A stretch of 64,000 nucleotides of DNA from Campylobacterota bacterium (GTDB lineage: Bacteria; Campylobacterota; Campylobacteria; Campylobacterales; Thiovulaceae), in NCBI GenBank assembly GCA_030152305.1, contig JASKOM010000001.1, positions 1 through 64,000 on the forward strand. Reading direction: 5' to 3'. Below, piece by piece: positions 45,304 through 59,337 of this stretch. Position numbers and translations under genes: made by a program. The first letter of the stretch is position 1; every line of letters begins with the position of its first letter. A model generated the notes under the pieces. That model did no database searches. It was not told where the DNA came from and worked only from the letters and a program-made list of their open reading frames with translations.

Positions 45304-45645
45304 ATGAAAAAGTTCTATTTTTTTATTTTTTCATCTTTTCTCTTTGGTAGCGGTGATATTAATTTAGCTACGGTTGAAGATTTTGAATCCGTAAAAGGAA
45401 TTAGTAGCTATACAGCAAGTGCAATTGTCAATTTTCGAGAACGAAATCGTGGAATAAAAGATTTTAACGAACTACTAGAAATTAACGGAATTGGTGAAGT
45501 GCGACTTGAAGCCTTAAAAAAAGAGTTTTTCGTAGCACCAGTTGCAATTTATCGAAATGAAAATGATGATGAAAATAATATACAAGATTCAGAATCAAAC
45601 TCTAACGGAAATTCTAAATTTATAATAGAGGCAGTAAATGATTAA
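45304..45645 (+). CDS. comEA: ComEA-like helix-hairpin-helix DNA-binding protein (first copy)
   Basis: 113 aa from ATG 45304, giving a signal peptide (KKFYFFIFSSFLFGSG); an upstream ATG at 45274 is less likely. The helix-hairpin-helix pair reads INLATVEDFESVKGISSYTA and ELLEINGIGEVRLEAL. ComEA-type proteins bind double-stranded DNA in the periplasm during transformation. An Asn/Glu-rich tail follows. Overlaps the next gene by eight bases. The first 100 bases after the ATG are identical to the second copy. Confidence 0.8.
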   Translation: MKKFYFFIFSSFLFGSGDINLATVEDFESVKGISSYTASAIVNFRERNRGIKDFNELLEINGIGEVRLEALKKEFFVAPVAIYRNENDDENNIQDSESNSNGNSKFIIEAVND

Positions 45646-46063
45646 ATTAAAAGCAATTAAAAAGTTCTATTTTTTTATTTTTTCATCTTTTCTCTTTGGT
45701 AGCGGTGATATTAATTTAGCTACGGTTGAAGATTTTGAATCCGTAAAAGGAATTAGTAAACATACTGCTCAAGAAATTATAAAATTCAGAGAAGAAAATG
45801 GTGGCATAGCTAATTATAATGAACTATTAAAAGTAAAAGGAATTGGTAAAAAAAGACTCGAATATTTACAAAAAGAGTTTTTTATTAAACCAGTTTATAC
45901 TGTTTCTGAAACTGGTTCAGAAATAACTATCACTAAAAACATAGACAATCCAGAATATAATAGACATAAAGAAGAAAAAGCTTATTCTGTTTCAGAAAAT
46001 AATTCAGAAGTAAATATTACTAAATTAAATGATTCCGATAACACTCAAAGCGAAAATAAATAA
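45638..46063 (+). CDS. comEA: ComEA-like helix-hairpin-helix DNA-binding protein (second copy)
   Basis: 141 aa. IKLKAIKKFYFFIFSSFLFG gives a signal peptide, followed by the same INLATVEDFESVKGIS and then a distinct HhH half (LLKVKGIGKKRLEYLQ) and a longer Ser/Glu-rich tail with a repeated VSE(T/N)xSE(I/V)xITK motif. Bases 45659-45758 are identical to 45307-45406. A paralogue with the same export signal but different DNA-binding and tail sequence. gyrB follows within 15 bases. Confidence 0.8.
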   Translation: MIKLKAIKKFYFFIFSSFLFGSGDINLATVEDFESVKGISKHTAQEIIKFREENGGIANYNELLKVKGIGKKRLEYLQKEFFIKPVYTVSETGSEITITKNIDNPEYNRHKEEKAYSVSENNSEVNITKLNDSDNTQSENK

Positions 46064-50131
<4,068 letters not shown>

Positions 50132-50153
50132 AATATTAATAAAGGTTGTTAAA

Positions 50154-53147
50154 GTGAAAAAATTGTCGTTTGTTTTATCTGCTATTTTATATAGTTCAGC
50201 TTTGTATAGTGATGAATTAGATATAGCAAATAATTTTATAAAATATAAAAATATTGATCGAGAAATAGTTTCGAATGAGTCGTTATTTAATAAATATGGT
50301 TCTGTTATTGGAACAGTTTATTATTTATCTGGAGGCGGTTATATTGTTGTTCCAAAATCTCGTTTGTCTTCGCCGATTAAAGCATATTCGTTAGATGGAA
50401 AATTTGCTGAACCATATAAAAAGTTTTTAGAAGAACAGCTTCAATTAGAATCGCAATCAACTAACGAAAATGAAAAAATAAAATCTCGTTGGACTTTTTT
50501 TGAAAATTATATAAATAGCAATCGTCAATTAAATTCTTTAACTGCTGAAGCAAATATATCTTTTTTAACAACAAGTTGGAATAAAGATTATCCGTATAAT
50601 TCAAAATTCCCAAAATCAGCTGATGGTTCGCAAACCGTTACGGGTTGTGTTCAAACTGCTCTAGCTCAAGTTATGAAATTTCATGCACATCCAAAGTTTG
50701 CTCACGGAATTATCGAGTCGAATCTTTCGATTTCTGGCAAAACTGGATATGAACGAAATGAAACTATTCAACGAAATTTATATCGAAATTATAATTGGGA
50801 TTTAATGCCTGATAATTTTAATAACGAATTTAATCAATCGTCGGCTGATGAGGTCGGAAGATTAATGCTTGATTTGGCTGTTTTGAACAGTGCAGATTTA
50901 GGTGTAACTGAAACTTCGGCATCAGTAAATACTGAAAAATTAATTAAATATTTTAATTATTCGAGAACTATTGCAACAAAAAAAGTTTCAAGTTCTGTTT
51001 CGTATGATCAAGTTGTTGAAATTATTGAAAGCGAAATTAAAAATGGCTTTCCTGTTTTAATAGCATTACCAGGGCATCTTGTTGTTGGCGATGGCTATTT
51101 AGATGACGAAAGCGGTGAATGGGTTCATATTAATATGGGTTGGGGCGGATCAAAAAGTGATTTTTATAATCTTGACGAAAATGTTTTAGATTTCGAACAA
51201 ACGACAAATAATTTTTCGGTTATTTATAATATTAAGCCTTGTTCTGTTGAAGCTGGAGATTGTTACACAAATTTAGAAAATAGCGATAAACTCGTTAATA
51301 TAAATCCGACTATTGAAATTGATGATTTAAAAAACTTAAATGAGATAAATGGTAGTTTAGTTGATGGCAATGACAGTGATTTTTATGAATTTATTTTGTC
51401 TGGTGATGTAAATATTTCGAGAACATCACAATATTATAATATTGCTCTTTATGATTCAAACGGTTCTTTAATTGCTGAATCCAGAACAGATAACTTGAAT
51501 ATTTCAAATTTAAATAAAAATTATTATTTCGTCAAAGTTTCACAACCAAATAGTTCTGGAAGTTATTATTCAATTACTTTTCCGTTTAAATATTCATTTA
51601 AAGTTGAACATAACACCTCATCCGAAGATATCGAAACCGTCGAATTAGCTCGAGAAAACATTTTTGTTAATGGAATTCTCGAAGATATGCCAAATACAGA
51701 TTCAGATGAATATGAAACGATTTTAGGTGGTAAAACAACAATATTAAAAGCATCAGCTGGACATTTTTATAATTTTGCTCTTTATCGTGGTTCTGAATTA
51801 TTAGGTGAAACTTTTGGCAATGAAGCCAATAATAGCTTTTTATATTTTGATAACTTAGATCTTGATATTTATACGATAAAAACATCGATTTATAATAGCA
51901 AAGGTGTCTATTATCCAAATTGGGATGGCAATCGTTCAAAACCAAAATTAATAATTAACACAGCAAAAAATAGTCAAGAAAATAAAGATATTATTTATAA
52001 CTCGAAAAAACTTCCGCCACAATTTGGTGAAAAACCTGCTGATTTAATTTTGTCAAAAGATAAAAATTTCGTTCTTGATTTTGCTGATCCAAATGGCGAT
52101 GAGGTCAATTTATCAATTACGGCAACACCAAACGGAGCGATAAACTGGACTCTTGATCGAAATATCTTAACTTTGCATCGACTTGTTGATAACCGAAAAG
52201 TTAATATAAATATCTCTGCTCAATCGAGCGATGGTTCGAATTCAATTGCTTTTGATTTAATTACTCAACCGAATGAAATAGCTTTTGGAAAAGTGTTTTC
52301 AGTTATGAATAAATTTTTAGATGGTCAATCTATTTCAACAAATCGAGCAATTTTATCTGGAGATTGTCAAATCGAAAGTCCATACGAATATGGTTATATC
52401 GCTTTATTCGATGATAAAAATGTTTCTGTTGCTGATTGGAGTAGTGAAACAATTTCAAAAAATATTTTACTTGGAATTTATGATATTTCAAAATCGCTAA
52501 AAAATCGATCAACGAATCATTCTTATCCTTTTGATGAAAACGAAACAAATTATGTAATTAATATTTCTTGTCCAACGGCTCCAGAAAAAATAGCTGATAT
52601 CGAATCGTTATTTGCATTGACTACTGGAGATATTTCTATTTTATTAAATAAAGGTTGGAATTTAATTTCTTCGCCAACAGTTAGCGGTGTTGTTTTAAAT
52701 AATTCAAATAATAATCTTTTATATGGTTTTAGATACAACAGCAATTCTGATAATTGGGAATTATGGAATAACGGCTATGTTTCATCTGAACGAGCTTCGA
52801 CTTATTCGTTGTTTTCACACATTGAACCGTCAAAAGGTTATTGGCTTAGAACTTCTGAATCAACTTCGTTGTTGTTTTCTGGTGATAATATAAACGATAA
52901 TTCAAAATGTCCAGATATTTCAAATTTAATTAGCGGTTGGCATTTATTAGGTTCGTGTTCAACATCAACACCAAATGATTTATTAACTCAAAATGAAAAA
53001 GCTTTGATTATTTATAAATATGTCAATGGCAATTGGAAAGCAATTGGAAAAAATCAGCAAATAAACGATACGATTGATTTTTATAAAATGTCTGGATTTG
53101 ATAGTCTTTCAGCAAATGAAGGCTTTTGGATTTATATCGAGGAATAA
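50154..53147 (+). CDS. secreted C10 (streptopain-like) cysteine peptidase with GWNL modules
   Basis: 997 aa, GTG start. Signal peptide to about residue 19. A propeptide (SpI-like, ~20-135) is followed by the C10 catalytic domain: catalytic Cys165 in TGCVQTALAQVMKFH, the His in LPGHLVVGDGY (near 308), and WVHINMGWGG. Two PPC-like beta domains follow, then a KGWNLISS module and a SGWHLLGS module at the C-terminus, the same module family as in the 11.4-14.7 kb surface protein. Probably an exported protease. Three octamers are inside. Confidence 0.85.
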   Translation: MKKLSFVLSAILYSSALYSDELDIANNFIKYKNIDREIVSNESLFNKYGSVIGTVYYLSGGGYIVVPKSRLSSPIKAYSLDGKFAEPYKKFLEEQLQLESQSTNENEKIKSRWTFFENYINSNRQLNSLTAEANISFLTTSWNKDYPYNSKFPKSADGSQTVTGCVQTALAQVMKFHAHPKFAHGIIESNLSISGKTGYERNETIQRNLYRNYNWDLMPDNFNNEFNQSSADEVGRLMLDLAVLNSADLGVTETSASVNTEKLIKYFNYSRTIATKKVSSSVSYDQVVEIIESEIKNGFPVLIALPGHLVVGDGYLDDESGEWVHINMGWGGSKSDFYNLDENVLDFEQTTNNFSVIYNIKPCSVEAGDCYTNLENSDKLVNINPTIEIDDLKNLNEINGSLVDGNDSDFYEFILSGDVNISRTSQYYNIALYDSNGSLIAESRTDNLNISNLNKNYYFVKVSQPNSSGSYYSITFPFKYSFKVEHNTSSEDIETVELARENIFVNGILEDMPNTDSDEYETILGGKTTILKASAGHFYNFALYRGSELLGETFGNEANNSFLYFDNLDLDIYTIKTSIYNSKGVYYPNWDGNRSKPKLIINTAKNSQENKDIIYNSKKLPPQFGEKPADLILSKDKNFVLDFADPNGDEVNLSITATPNGAINWTLDRNILTLHRLVDNRKVNINISAQSSDGSNSIAFDLITQPNEIAFGKVFSVMNKFLDGQSISTNRAILSGDCQIESPYEYGYIALFDDKNVSVADWSSETISKNILLGIYDISKSLKNRSTNHSYPFDENETNYVINISCPTAPEKIADIESLFALTTGDISILLNKGWNLISSPTVSGVVLNNSNNNLLYGFRYNSNSDNWELWNNGYVSSERASTYSLFSHIEPSKGYWLRTSESTSLLFSGDNINDNSKCPDISNLISGWHLLGSCSTSTPNDLLTQNEKALIIYKYVNGNWKAIGKNQQINDTIDFYKMSGFDSLSANEGFWIYIEE

Positions 53148-53152
53148 TATAA

Positions 53153-54355
53153 ATGAAACCTATTAAATTTAACCTCATCGTCGATGGTTATCCTGTTAGA
53201 ACTCTTGAAGAGTTGAGAGAGCATTTTAATATCGATGACATGCTTCAACATTTTTATAATGGAACTCTTCTTCGATGGCTTTCAGTTAGAAATTTCAAAA
53301 ATGAATTCGACAAAGTTTCTTTGATTATGTCGTCTTATACTAATAAAGATATTGACACGATATTAATTATTACAGAAAAATTAGTCATGATTTTTTTAGG
53401 CAATCAGCAATCAGACAATGAACTTCATATTTTAGATAACGATAAATCAGATTTTTTTAAAAGAACTGTTTTTCATATTATTGCCGAAGATGAACGACAT
53501 AACAGATTGTTAAAAATCGAACAGTTGAAATTAAACAATGAAGAAATAATTAATGAATATCTCGAAAGATATGAACTTTTGAAAACAAATTTGTTAAATG
53601 AACGAAAAAATTTAATGGTTCTTAACGAAACTGTCAATGAATTGAGTGGAGAATTTTTTAGATTATTTCAATTGGAAGCAAAAGAACTTTTACATAATTA
53701 TCTTAAAAATAATATGTTGGCTGTGATTTCGATTTTATTAAATAAACGAATGAGAGAATTTCCTTTGAAATTTAAAGAAATAAAATCAAAATTAGGTGAA
53801 ATGTTATTAGTTCGAGATGAATATTTAAAAGATATTTATAATGATTTCAAAAGTTTTAAAGGACTTGATAACGATTTGGCTGATAAAGTCAAAACTTTTC
53901 AAGGTGATACTGGTCAAAAATGGATCAAAATTGAAAATCGCGATATCTTAGTTTTGCAATCTAATGCTGGAACTAAGTTACGAGATAACTATGACGAAGA
54001 ATTAGAAATTAGTCATGTTTATGCAAAAGGTTTAGTCATGCGAGGCTTACAGTTTCAATCTTTTAAGGAAAATCATTTTGTTAAATATTTGCCTTTAGAT
54101 GAAATCGATGGCTTTATTGGTGTTATTTCAACTTTTCGAGGAGCAACTGGTGGCTATTGGAAAGATCTTAAATCTGCCAATGGTGATTATTTAATTATTA
54201 AATTAGGTAGCGGTTGTTTTATTCGTTCTATTGGTAAAGTCGGTGAAGAATTAAGTGCTGATGAGGTCAATGGTGAATTTCCATTATTAAATGGAATAGA
54301 CTATAAAAGTAATTCCGATACAGAACCATTATATTTTGTAAGTCCGATTAATTAA
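53153..54355 (+). CDS. hypothetical protein with conserved N-terminal segment and coiled coil
   Basis: 400 aa, no signal peptide. The N-terminus FNLIVDGYPVRTLEELREHF, NIDDMLQHFYNGTLLRWL recurs, to my recollection, in other Campylobacterota proteins of unknown function. A long coiled coil (residues ~120-230) is followed by a C-terminal domain with FKGLDNDLADKVKTFQGDTG. No function assigned. It starts five bases after the peptidase gene and ends five bases before the converging nadK. Two octamers. Confidence 0.65.
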   Translation: MKPIKFNLIVDGYPVRTLEELREHFNIDDMLQHFYNGTLLRWLSVRNFKNEFDKVSLIMSSYTNKDIDTILIITEKLVMIFLGNQQSDNELHILDNDKSDFFKRTVFHIIAEDERHNRLLKIEQLKLNNEEIINEYLERYELLKTNLLNERKNLMVLNETVNELSGEFFRLFQLEAKELLHNYLKNNMLAVISILLNKRMREFPLKFKEIKSKLGEMLLVRDEYLKDIYNDFKSFKGLDNDLADKVKTFQGDTGQKWIKIENRDILVLQSNAGTKLRDNYDEELEISHVYAKGLVMRGLQFQSFKENHFVKYLPLDEIDGFIGVISTFRGATGGYWKDLKSANGDYLIIKLGSGCFIRSIGKVGEELSADEVNGEFPLLNGIDYKSNSDTEPLYFVSPIN

Positions 54356-54360
54356 AATTA

Positions 54361-55224
54361 TTATATATATCCCCAGTTTAATTTTTTTCGTAAAGTGTCA
54401 AAAAAATTATAATTATTTTCTCGAATTAATCGAATTTGATCTTGATGAATTGAAATTTTTGCTATTGAATTTCGGTCTAATTTGAGATTTTTTTGTCCAT
54501 CGATAGCGAGGATACTATCAGATTCTGCACTGACACAGATTTCCATTGAATTTGGAAGAACAATCGGTCGTTGGGTTAATGAATGTGGAGCCATTGGAGT
54601 TAAAACATATCCGCCCATTTCGGGATAAATTATTGGTCCGCCCGAAGATAAATTATAAGCCGTTGAACCTGTTGCCGTTGAAATTATCAAAGCATCGCCA
54701 CTGTAACTATTTATCAAAACTCGCGAGTTTCGTTTTTCGTCAAATTTATGAACATGAACCGTTGTCATTTTCATTCGTTTTGTGTTCGTAATAAATAAAT
54801 CGTTTAGGGCAAATTCGCTTTCACGATTTTTAAAATCTATGTTAAAAGCTTCTCGTTTTTCAATAAAATATTCACCGTTTAATAATTTTGGAATAAAGTT
54901 TTCAACTTGTTCAACAGTTAAATCAACAAGAAAGCCTAAATTTCCGCCGTTAATTGGCAAAATAGGTTTTTTGTAATAAAAAGTTCGTCTTGCAGTAGAA
55001 AGAAGAGTTCCGTCGCCACCAAAAGAGATTAAAATATCTGATTCTTCAGCAAGTCGAGAGCAAACTTCTCCAGATTCGCCGATCATTTTTGCACTTTCGC
55101 TTTCAATCGAAACCCGAACACCAAATTTATTAAAAATATCTTTTATAATATAAAATTTTTCAGCTAATTCTGGTTTATTTGGTCTTAAAAAAAAACCAAC
55201 TTGTTCTATTTTTTTTGGTTTCAT
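54361..55224 (-). CDS. nadK: NAD kinase
   Basis: 287 aa. ISFGGDGTLLSTARR (near 64) carries the GGDGT ATP/NAD site; NGGNLGFLVDLT and TGSTAYNLSSGGPIIYPEM are the other family blocks. It phosphorylates NAD to NADP. The start is about 100 bases from tatA, with a palindromic element between. Confidence 0.95.
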   Translation of the reverse strand: MKPKKIEQVGFFLRPNKPELAEKFYIIKDIFNKFGVRVSIESESAKMIGESGEVCSRLAEESDILISFGGDGTLLSTARRTFYYKKPILPINGGNLGFLVDLTVEQVENFIPKLLNGEYFIEKREAFNIDFKNRESEFALNDLFITNTKRMKMTTVHVHKFDEKRNSRVLINSYSGDALIISTATGSTAYNLSSGGPIIYPEMGGYVLTPMAPHSLTQRPIVLPNSMEICVSAESDSILAIDGQKNLKLDRNSIAKISIHQDQIRLIRENNYNFFDTLRKKLNWGYI

Positions 55225-55239
55225 TTATTATTCCTTTTT

Positions 55240-55284
55240 GTCATCCCGTTTATTTTTAGATTCCGAAATAAATTCGGAATGACG
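55240..55284. repeat. dispersed palindromic element, copy F
   Basis: TCATCCCG ... AGATTCCGAA, five bases, TTCGGAATGACG. It shares the AGATTCCG and CGGAATGACG ends with copy A and the GTCATCCCG start with copies C and E. It lies between nadK and tatA and could form a strong hairpin. Confidence 0.6.
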
Positions 55285-55325
55285 ACATTGTGAAAAATTT
55301 ACTCACGAAAATGCAACTTGTTATT

Positions 55326-55559
55326 TTAAAGCGGTTTTTTAGCCTCAACAGAAATATTATTATTTGCTTGTGGCTGACTAGAATTTTGATTTGAAGCTAA
55401 GACTTCTGGCTTTGTTTCGTCATTGTCTTTTACGGCTTCTTTAAAATTTTTAATTCCTGTTCCAATTCCTTTCATTAATTCTGGAATCTTTCGACCACCA
55501 AATAAAAGAAGAACAACAAGTAAAATAAGAATCAGTTCAAAACCGCTTGGCATACTCAT
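55326..55559 (-). CDS. tatA: Sec-independent translocase subunit TatA
   Basis: 77 aa. N-terminal membrane helix ([16 protein letters not shown]), the [23 protein letters not shown] amphipathic helix, and a polar tail. It forms the Tat pore that exports folded, cofactor-containing proteins such as Mo-enzymes, in line with moaD/moaE here. Its start overlaps the DAHP synthase stop by four bases. Confidence 0.95.
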   Translation of the reverse strand: MSMPSGFELILILLVVLLLFGGRKIPELMKGIGTGIKNFKEAVKDNDETKPEVLASNQNSSQPQANNNISVEAKKPL

Positions 55560-56617
55560 AATGAGCCTCCGAATTTGCTATTTTGCATTTTGCCAAAATT
55601 TTTACTCCACTCTCGTTGATTCCACGGTTGAAGTTTTGAAATTTTGTCCATTAAATAATTAAAATCTTCAGGCAATAAAGCTTGATCGCCGTCAGATAAT
55701 GCACAACTTGGACATGGATGAACTTCGATAATTGCACCGTCAGCACCAACAGCCATTCCTGCATAAGCTAACGAACTAACAAATTCTCGTTTTCCAGCTG
55801 AATGACTTGGGTCAATAATAACAGGCAAATGAGTTAATTTTTGCATATACGGAACAAGATTAACATCTAAGCTATTTCGCATAGCAGTTTCATAACTTCG
55901 AGTTCCTCGAAGAGCGATAATAACATCGTTTAAGCCACCGCTCATAACATATTCAACTGACATCAAATGTTCTTGAACAGTCGAAGCGATTCCATTTTTT
56001 AAAATAACAGGTTTGCCTAATTTTCCAATTTCTTTTAAAAGGGCAAAATTTTGCATATTTCTAGCACCAATTTGAATAACATCAGCATATTGATAAACTA
56101 GATCGATATCTTTTTCGCTCATTAATTCTGTTACGATTGGAAGTCCAGTTTCTCGACGAGCTTCAGCTAAAAATTCTAAACCTTCAGCTCCTTTGCCTTG
56201 AAACGAGTAAGGACTTGTTCGAGGTTTAAAAGCTCCACCTCGTAACATTGTTGCACCTGCATTTTTAACAGCTTTAGCAATTAAAATTAAATTTTCATAG
56301 CTATCAACTGAACATGGACCAGCAATAACACTTTTATATCCACCACCAATTTTTACACCATTGACATCAATAACAGTATCATCAGGATGAAAAGCCCGAC
56401 TTGCTTTTTTATATGGAGCTGAAACTTCAAGAACTTTATCAACACCTGGTAAAGTATGAAGCGGTTTTCCAGCAAGGTCTTGTTTATCTCCGATGATTCC
56501 CATAACTGTTTGAAACTCACCTCGAGCTAAAGTTACTTCATGTCCCCATTCACGGATTCGTTTTGAAGTGCTTTCAATCTCTTCAGTTGTTGCTCCATTT
56601 TTCATTACTAAAATCAT
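55556..56617 (-). CDS. aroF: 3-deoxy-7-phosphoheptulonate synthase (DAHP synthase, type I-beta)
   Basis: 353 aa. A ferredoxin-like regulatory domain (residues 1-~75, [20 protein letters not shown]) precedes the TIM barrel with [48 protein letters not shown] and [15 protein letters not shown]. This is the Bacillus/Thermotoga-like type. First step of aromatic amino acid synthesis; its stop overlaps the tatA start. Confidence 0.94.
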   Translation of the reverse strand: MILVMKNGATTEEIESTSKRIREWGHEVTLARGEFQTVMGIIGDKQDLAGKPLHTLPGVDKVLEVSAPYKKASRAFHPDDTVIDVNGVKIGGGYKSVIAGPCSVDSYENLILIAKAVKNAGATMLRGGAFKPRTSPYSFQGKGAEGLEFLAEARRETGLPIVTELMSEKDIDLVYQYADVIQIGARNMQNFALLKEIGKLGKPVILKNGIASTVQEHLMSVEYVMSGGLNDVIIALRGTRSYETAMRNSLDVNLVPYMQKLTHLPVIIDPSHSAGKREFVSSLAYAGMAVGADGAIIEVHPCPSCALSDGDQALLPEDFNYLMDKISKLQPWNQREWSKNFGKMQNSKFGGSL

Positions 56618-57472
56618 TTAAATTCCTTTTTCTAAAAGAAGAGTTACCCACTCACCTTTTTCTATTTTTTTAATAAGCTTAAATTTATTAAATCTTTCGA
56701 TTACAGCATTTTCGCGACCGTTTAAAATTCCTGATAAAACTAATTTGCCACCAGATTTAACACGATTTTTTAAATGTTGCGATATCGCAATTATGACATC
56801 GGGAATAATATTTGCAAGAACAACAGAATATTTTTCTTCTGTTAAATTAGCAGAACCTTCCCAAGCATTTCTATAATTCAAATTATTTTTTTTAAAATTA
56901 TCGATTGCACTTTCAACTGACATTGGATCTATATCACAAAAATCGATAGTTGCTCCAATTTTTGCTGAAACAAGTGCCAATAAACCGCTTCCTGTTCCAA
57001 CATCTAAAACGACATCATCATTTTTAATAATATCTTTTAAGATTTCAACGATTGATGAGGTAGTTTCGTGATGACCAGAACCAAAAGCGAGAGCAGGATC
57101 GAGCAAAATATTAATAGCTCCTTCTCGAGGTTCATTCCAACTTTGATAAATATAAAAAGGATCTATAAAAATAGGTTGAACACTATTTTTAAAAGCTTCA
57201 ATCCAATCTTTATTTTCATGTTCTGTTTGAGAAATTTTTAAATCTATTTTAATATTTAAACTTTTTTGTAACTCTTGATTAAAATAATCTAAAGCCCAAA
57301 TAATATCGTCGAGAGGTTCGTTGTCTCGTAAAATAAACGAACCGTCTCGCTCCTCAAAACCAGTTTCGCTGATTTCAAGAAGAAAGTCTAAAAAAATATC
57401 GTAGTGTGTCGAGGGAGAAACTATTAATTCATAATAACGAGAATTACTCGTCGTCTGATCCAGCATCGACAC
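56618..57472 (-). CDS. prmA: ribosomal protein L11 methyltransferase PrmA
   Basis: 284 aa. LDPALAFGSGHHETTSSIVE (near 130) and VLDVGTGSGLLALVSAKIGA (near 158) bind SAM; VVLANIIPDVI is the NxxP motif for amino substrates. It overlaps the cheY end by 29 bases and abuts the DAHP synthase gene. One antisense octamer. Confidence 0.9.
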   Translation of the reverse strand: MSMLDQTTSNSRYYELIVSPSTHYDIFLDFLLEISETGFEERDGSFILRDNEPLDDIIWALDYFNQELQKSLNIKIDLKISQTEHENKDWIEAFKNSVQPIFIDPFYIYQSWNEPREGAINILLDPALAFGSGHHETTSSIVEILKDIIKNDDVVLDVGTGSGLLALVSAKIGATIDFCDIDPMSVESAIDNFKKNNLNYRNAWEGSANLTEEKYSVVLANIIPDVIIAISQHLKNRVKSGGKLVLSGILNGRENAVIERFNKFKLIKKIEKGEWVTLLLEKGI

Positions 57473-57833
57473 CCATAACTGCTGCTAGTTTTTCTTTTAA
57501 AACTTGAGGTGTAAATGGTTTAACAATATAGTTATTAACTCCAGCTTTTAATGCTGTAATAACTTCTGTTTTACCACCTTCAGTTGTTACCATGATAATT
57601 GGTAATTCATTAAAATGTCCAGAAGATCTAACTTTTTTTACAAGTTCAAGACCGTTCATTTCTGGCATATTCCAGTCTGTAATTAACATTCCAAGGTCTT
57701 TATTGGTTTCCATTTGTCCCCAAGCTTCAGCACCATTTTCAGCTTCAAGAACATCTTTATAGTTAAGTCTAGCAAGTGTATTTTTTATAATTCTTCTCAT
57801 CGTAGAACTGTCATCAACAACTAGGATTTTCAA
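57444..57833 (-). CDS. cheY: chemotaxis response regulator CheY
   Basis: 129 aa single receiver domain, TTG start after AAGGATC. Asp7/Asp8 (VVDDSS), the phosphorylated Asp53 (LITDWNMPEMNG), Thr83-84 and Lys105 (YIVKPF) are all in place. It binds the flagellar switch. A TATAAT -10 box lies at 57877-57882. The acidic tail DAGSDDE is unusual. Confidence 0.94.
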   Translation of the reverse strand: MKILVVDDSSTMRRIIKNTLARLNYKDVLEAENGAEAWGQMETNKDLGMLITDWNMPEMNGLELVKKVRSSGHFNELPIIMVTTEGGKTEVITALKAGVNNYIVKPFTPQVLKEKLAAVMGVDAGSDDE

Positions 57834-57876
57834 TTAGGATCCTTCCCAAAAAATTTGATTTTAATTTTAAATTAGT

Positions 57877-57882
57877 ATTATA
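57877..57882 (-). promoter_or_regulatory. cheY: putative -10 box for cheY
   Basis: TATAAT on the minus strand, 43 bases before the cheY start, in a T-rich context typical of Campylobacterota sigma-70 promoters that lack a clear -35. Confidence 0.5.
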
Positions 57883-58180
57883 TCACATAGAATTTAGCTT
57901 AAATGTTAATACAGTTTTAATAAAAATTAGAATCAATTGATTATTAATATAAAAAATTTTGAATATGAAAAAGTTAGAATAACTCTATAAAACAATGGAG
58001 AAATCGTTAAGATTAGTTTCGCACTATAAAAAATATTTTTGCTATATGAAGTATTGTCTAGTCTAAGCATGACTAGTCTTTATTGGGTAGTTTTAATTAA
58101 AAATATAAACAAGATTATATCCATTCATTATAATTTCTAATATGTAATGCAATAATTTGCAAAAAGTAATTTATATGTTA

Positions 58181-58186
58181 TATAAT
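58181..58186 (+). promoter_or_regulatory. putative -10 box for the alpha ribosomal operon
   Basis: TATAAT about 215 bases before rpmJ. The 569-base region 57834-58402 has no supported gene; it holds this box, the cheY promoter and a long leader. A leader of this size could carry autoregulation by S4. Confidence 0.45.
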
Positions 58187-58402
58187 TGCAAAGTTTTAAT
58201 ATTTAATTCTTTTCTACCTGAATTTGGAGAGGATTTATAGAAACATATCTCCCGTTTTCTTTTCTCTTAAAATAATATCTTCTAAGATTAAGATCATCAG
58301 CAAGATAAAAAGATAAATTTCCATAGATTCTGGTTTAAACACAGCCTTTAAACCTAAGAAAAGTGTTAATTTTAAAACAATACTTAATAAGGTTTGAAAA
58401 GC

Positions 58403-58516
58403 ATGAAAGTACGAGCATCAGTTAAAAAGATGTGTGATAAATGTAGCATCATAAAAAGAAAGGGTTCAGTTCGTGTTATTTGCGAAAACCCTAAACATAA
58501 ACAAAGACAAGGATAG
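58403..58516 (+). CDS. rpmJ: 50S ribosomal protein L36
   Basis: 37 aa, complete. Zinc-ribbon form: [20 protein letters not shown] has CxxC at 11 and 14, and Cys27 plus His32 complete the site. It is three bases before rpsM, as first gene of the alpha operon. infA, secY and map, which commonly precede it, are absent here. Confidence 0.95.
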   Translation: MKVRASVKKMCDKCSIIKRKGSVRVICENPKHKQRQG

Positions 58517-58519
58517 TCG

Positions 58520-58894
58520 ATGGCAAGGATTGCAGGGGTAGATTTACCTAAAAAAAAGAGAATCGAATTTGGTTTAACATATATCTATGGTGTAGGTGTT
58601 CATACATCTAGAGCAGTTCTTAAAGAAGCAAATGTTAATTTAAATAAAAGAGTTTATGAATTAAACGACGATGAAATAGCTTCTATTTCCAAAGTTCTTC
58701 GAAGTGAAAAGTATGTCATCGAAGGAGATTTAAGAAAAAAAGTAGCTATGGATATTAAATCTCTTATGGATTTAGGAAGCTATCGAGGTCTCAGACATCG
58801 AAAAGGATTACCTGTTAGAGGTCAAAGAACAAAAACAAATGCTAGAACTCGTAAGGGTAAAAAGAAAACTGTTGGTGTTGCATCGAAAGCATAG
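58520..58894 (+). CDS. rpsM: 30S ribosomal protein S13
   Basis: 124 aa. [20 protein letters not shown] and [20 protein letters not shown] are diagnostic. It contacts tRNA and the subunit interface. Second gene of the alpha operon. Confidence 0.98.
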   Translation: MARIAGVDLPKKKRIEFGLTYIYGVGVHTSRAVLKEANVNLNKRVYELNDDEIASISKVLRSEKYVIEGDLRKKVAMDIKSLMDLGSYRGLRHRKGLPVRGQRTKTNARTRKGKKKTVGVASKA

Positions 58895-58906
58895 TGGGGA
58901 TAGGTA

Positions 58907-59326
58907 ATGGCAAAACAAGGAAAAAACACAGCAACAGCTAATGGCAAAGTTGCTGTCAAAAAGAAATCTAAAAAAAATATAGCAAGAGGTGTAATTCATA
59001 TTACAGCTACTTTTAATAATACAACTGTTGCAGTAACAGACGAAATGGGCAATGTTCTTGCTTGGAGTAGTGCAGGAGCTTTAAAATTCAAAGGTAGTAA
59101 AAAATCTACACCATTTGCTGCTCAACAAGCAGTTGATGATGCTTTAACAAAAGCTAAAGAACATGGATTAAAAGAAATTGGAATTAAAGTTCAAGGTCCA
59201 GGTAGCGGACGAGAAACAGCAATTAAAACAGCTGGTTCAACAGAAGGCATACGAGTATCTTATATAAAAGATGTTACTCCTCTACCACATAATGGTTGCC
59301 GACCACCAAAAAGAAGAAGAGTATAA
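58907..59326 (+). CDS. rpsK: 30S ribosomal protein S11
   Basis: 139 aa with a Lys/Ala-rich N-terminal extension (residues 1-22). [29 protein letters not shown] and the ending [13 protein letters not shown] are typical. Platform protein of the small subunit. Confidence 0.98.
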   Translation: MAKQGKNTATANGKVAVKKKSKKNIARGVIHITATFNNTTVAVTDEMGNVLAWSSAGALKFKGSKKSTPFAAQQAVDDALTKAKEHGLKEIGIKVQGPGSGRETAIKTAGSTEGIRVSYIKDVTPLPHNGCRPPKRRRV

Positions 59327-59337
59327 GGATAATATAA

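Noticed and set aside
58203-58334. Minus-strand open frame upstream of rpmJ with protein-like sequence (43 codons)
   Set aside because: No start codon, very short, and another frame on the same strand looks equally plausible, so it is probably chance in AT-rich DNA.
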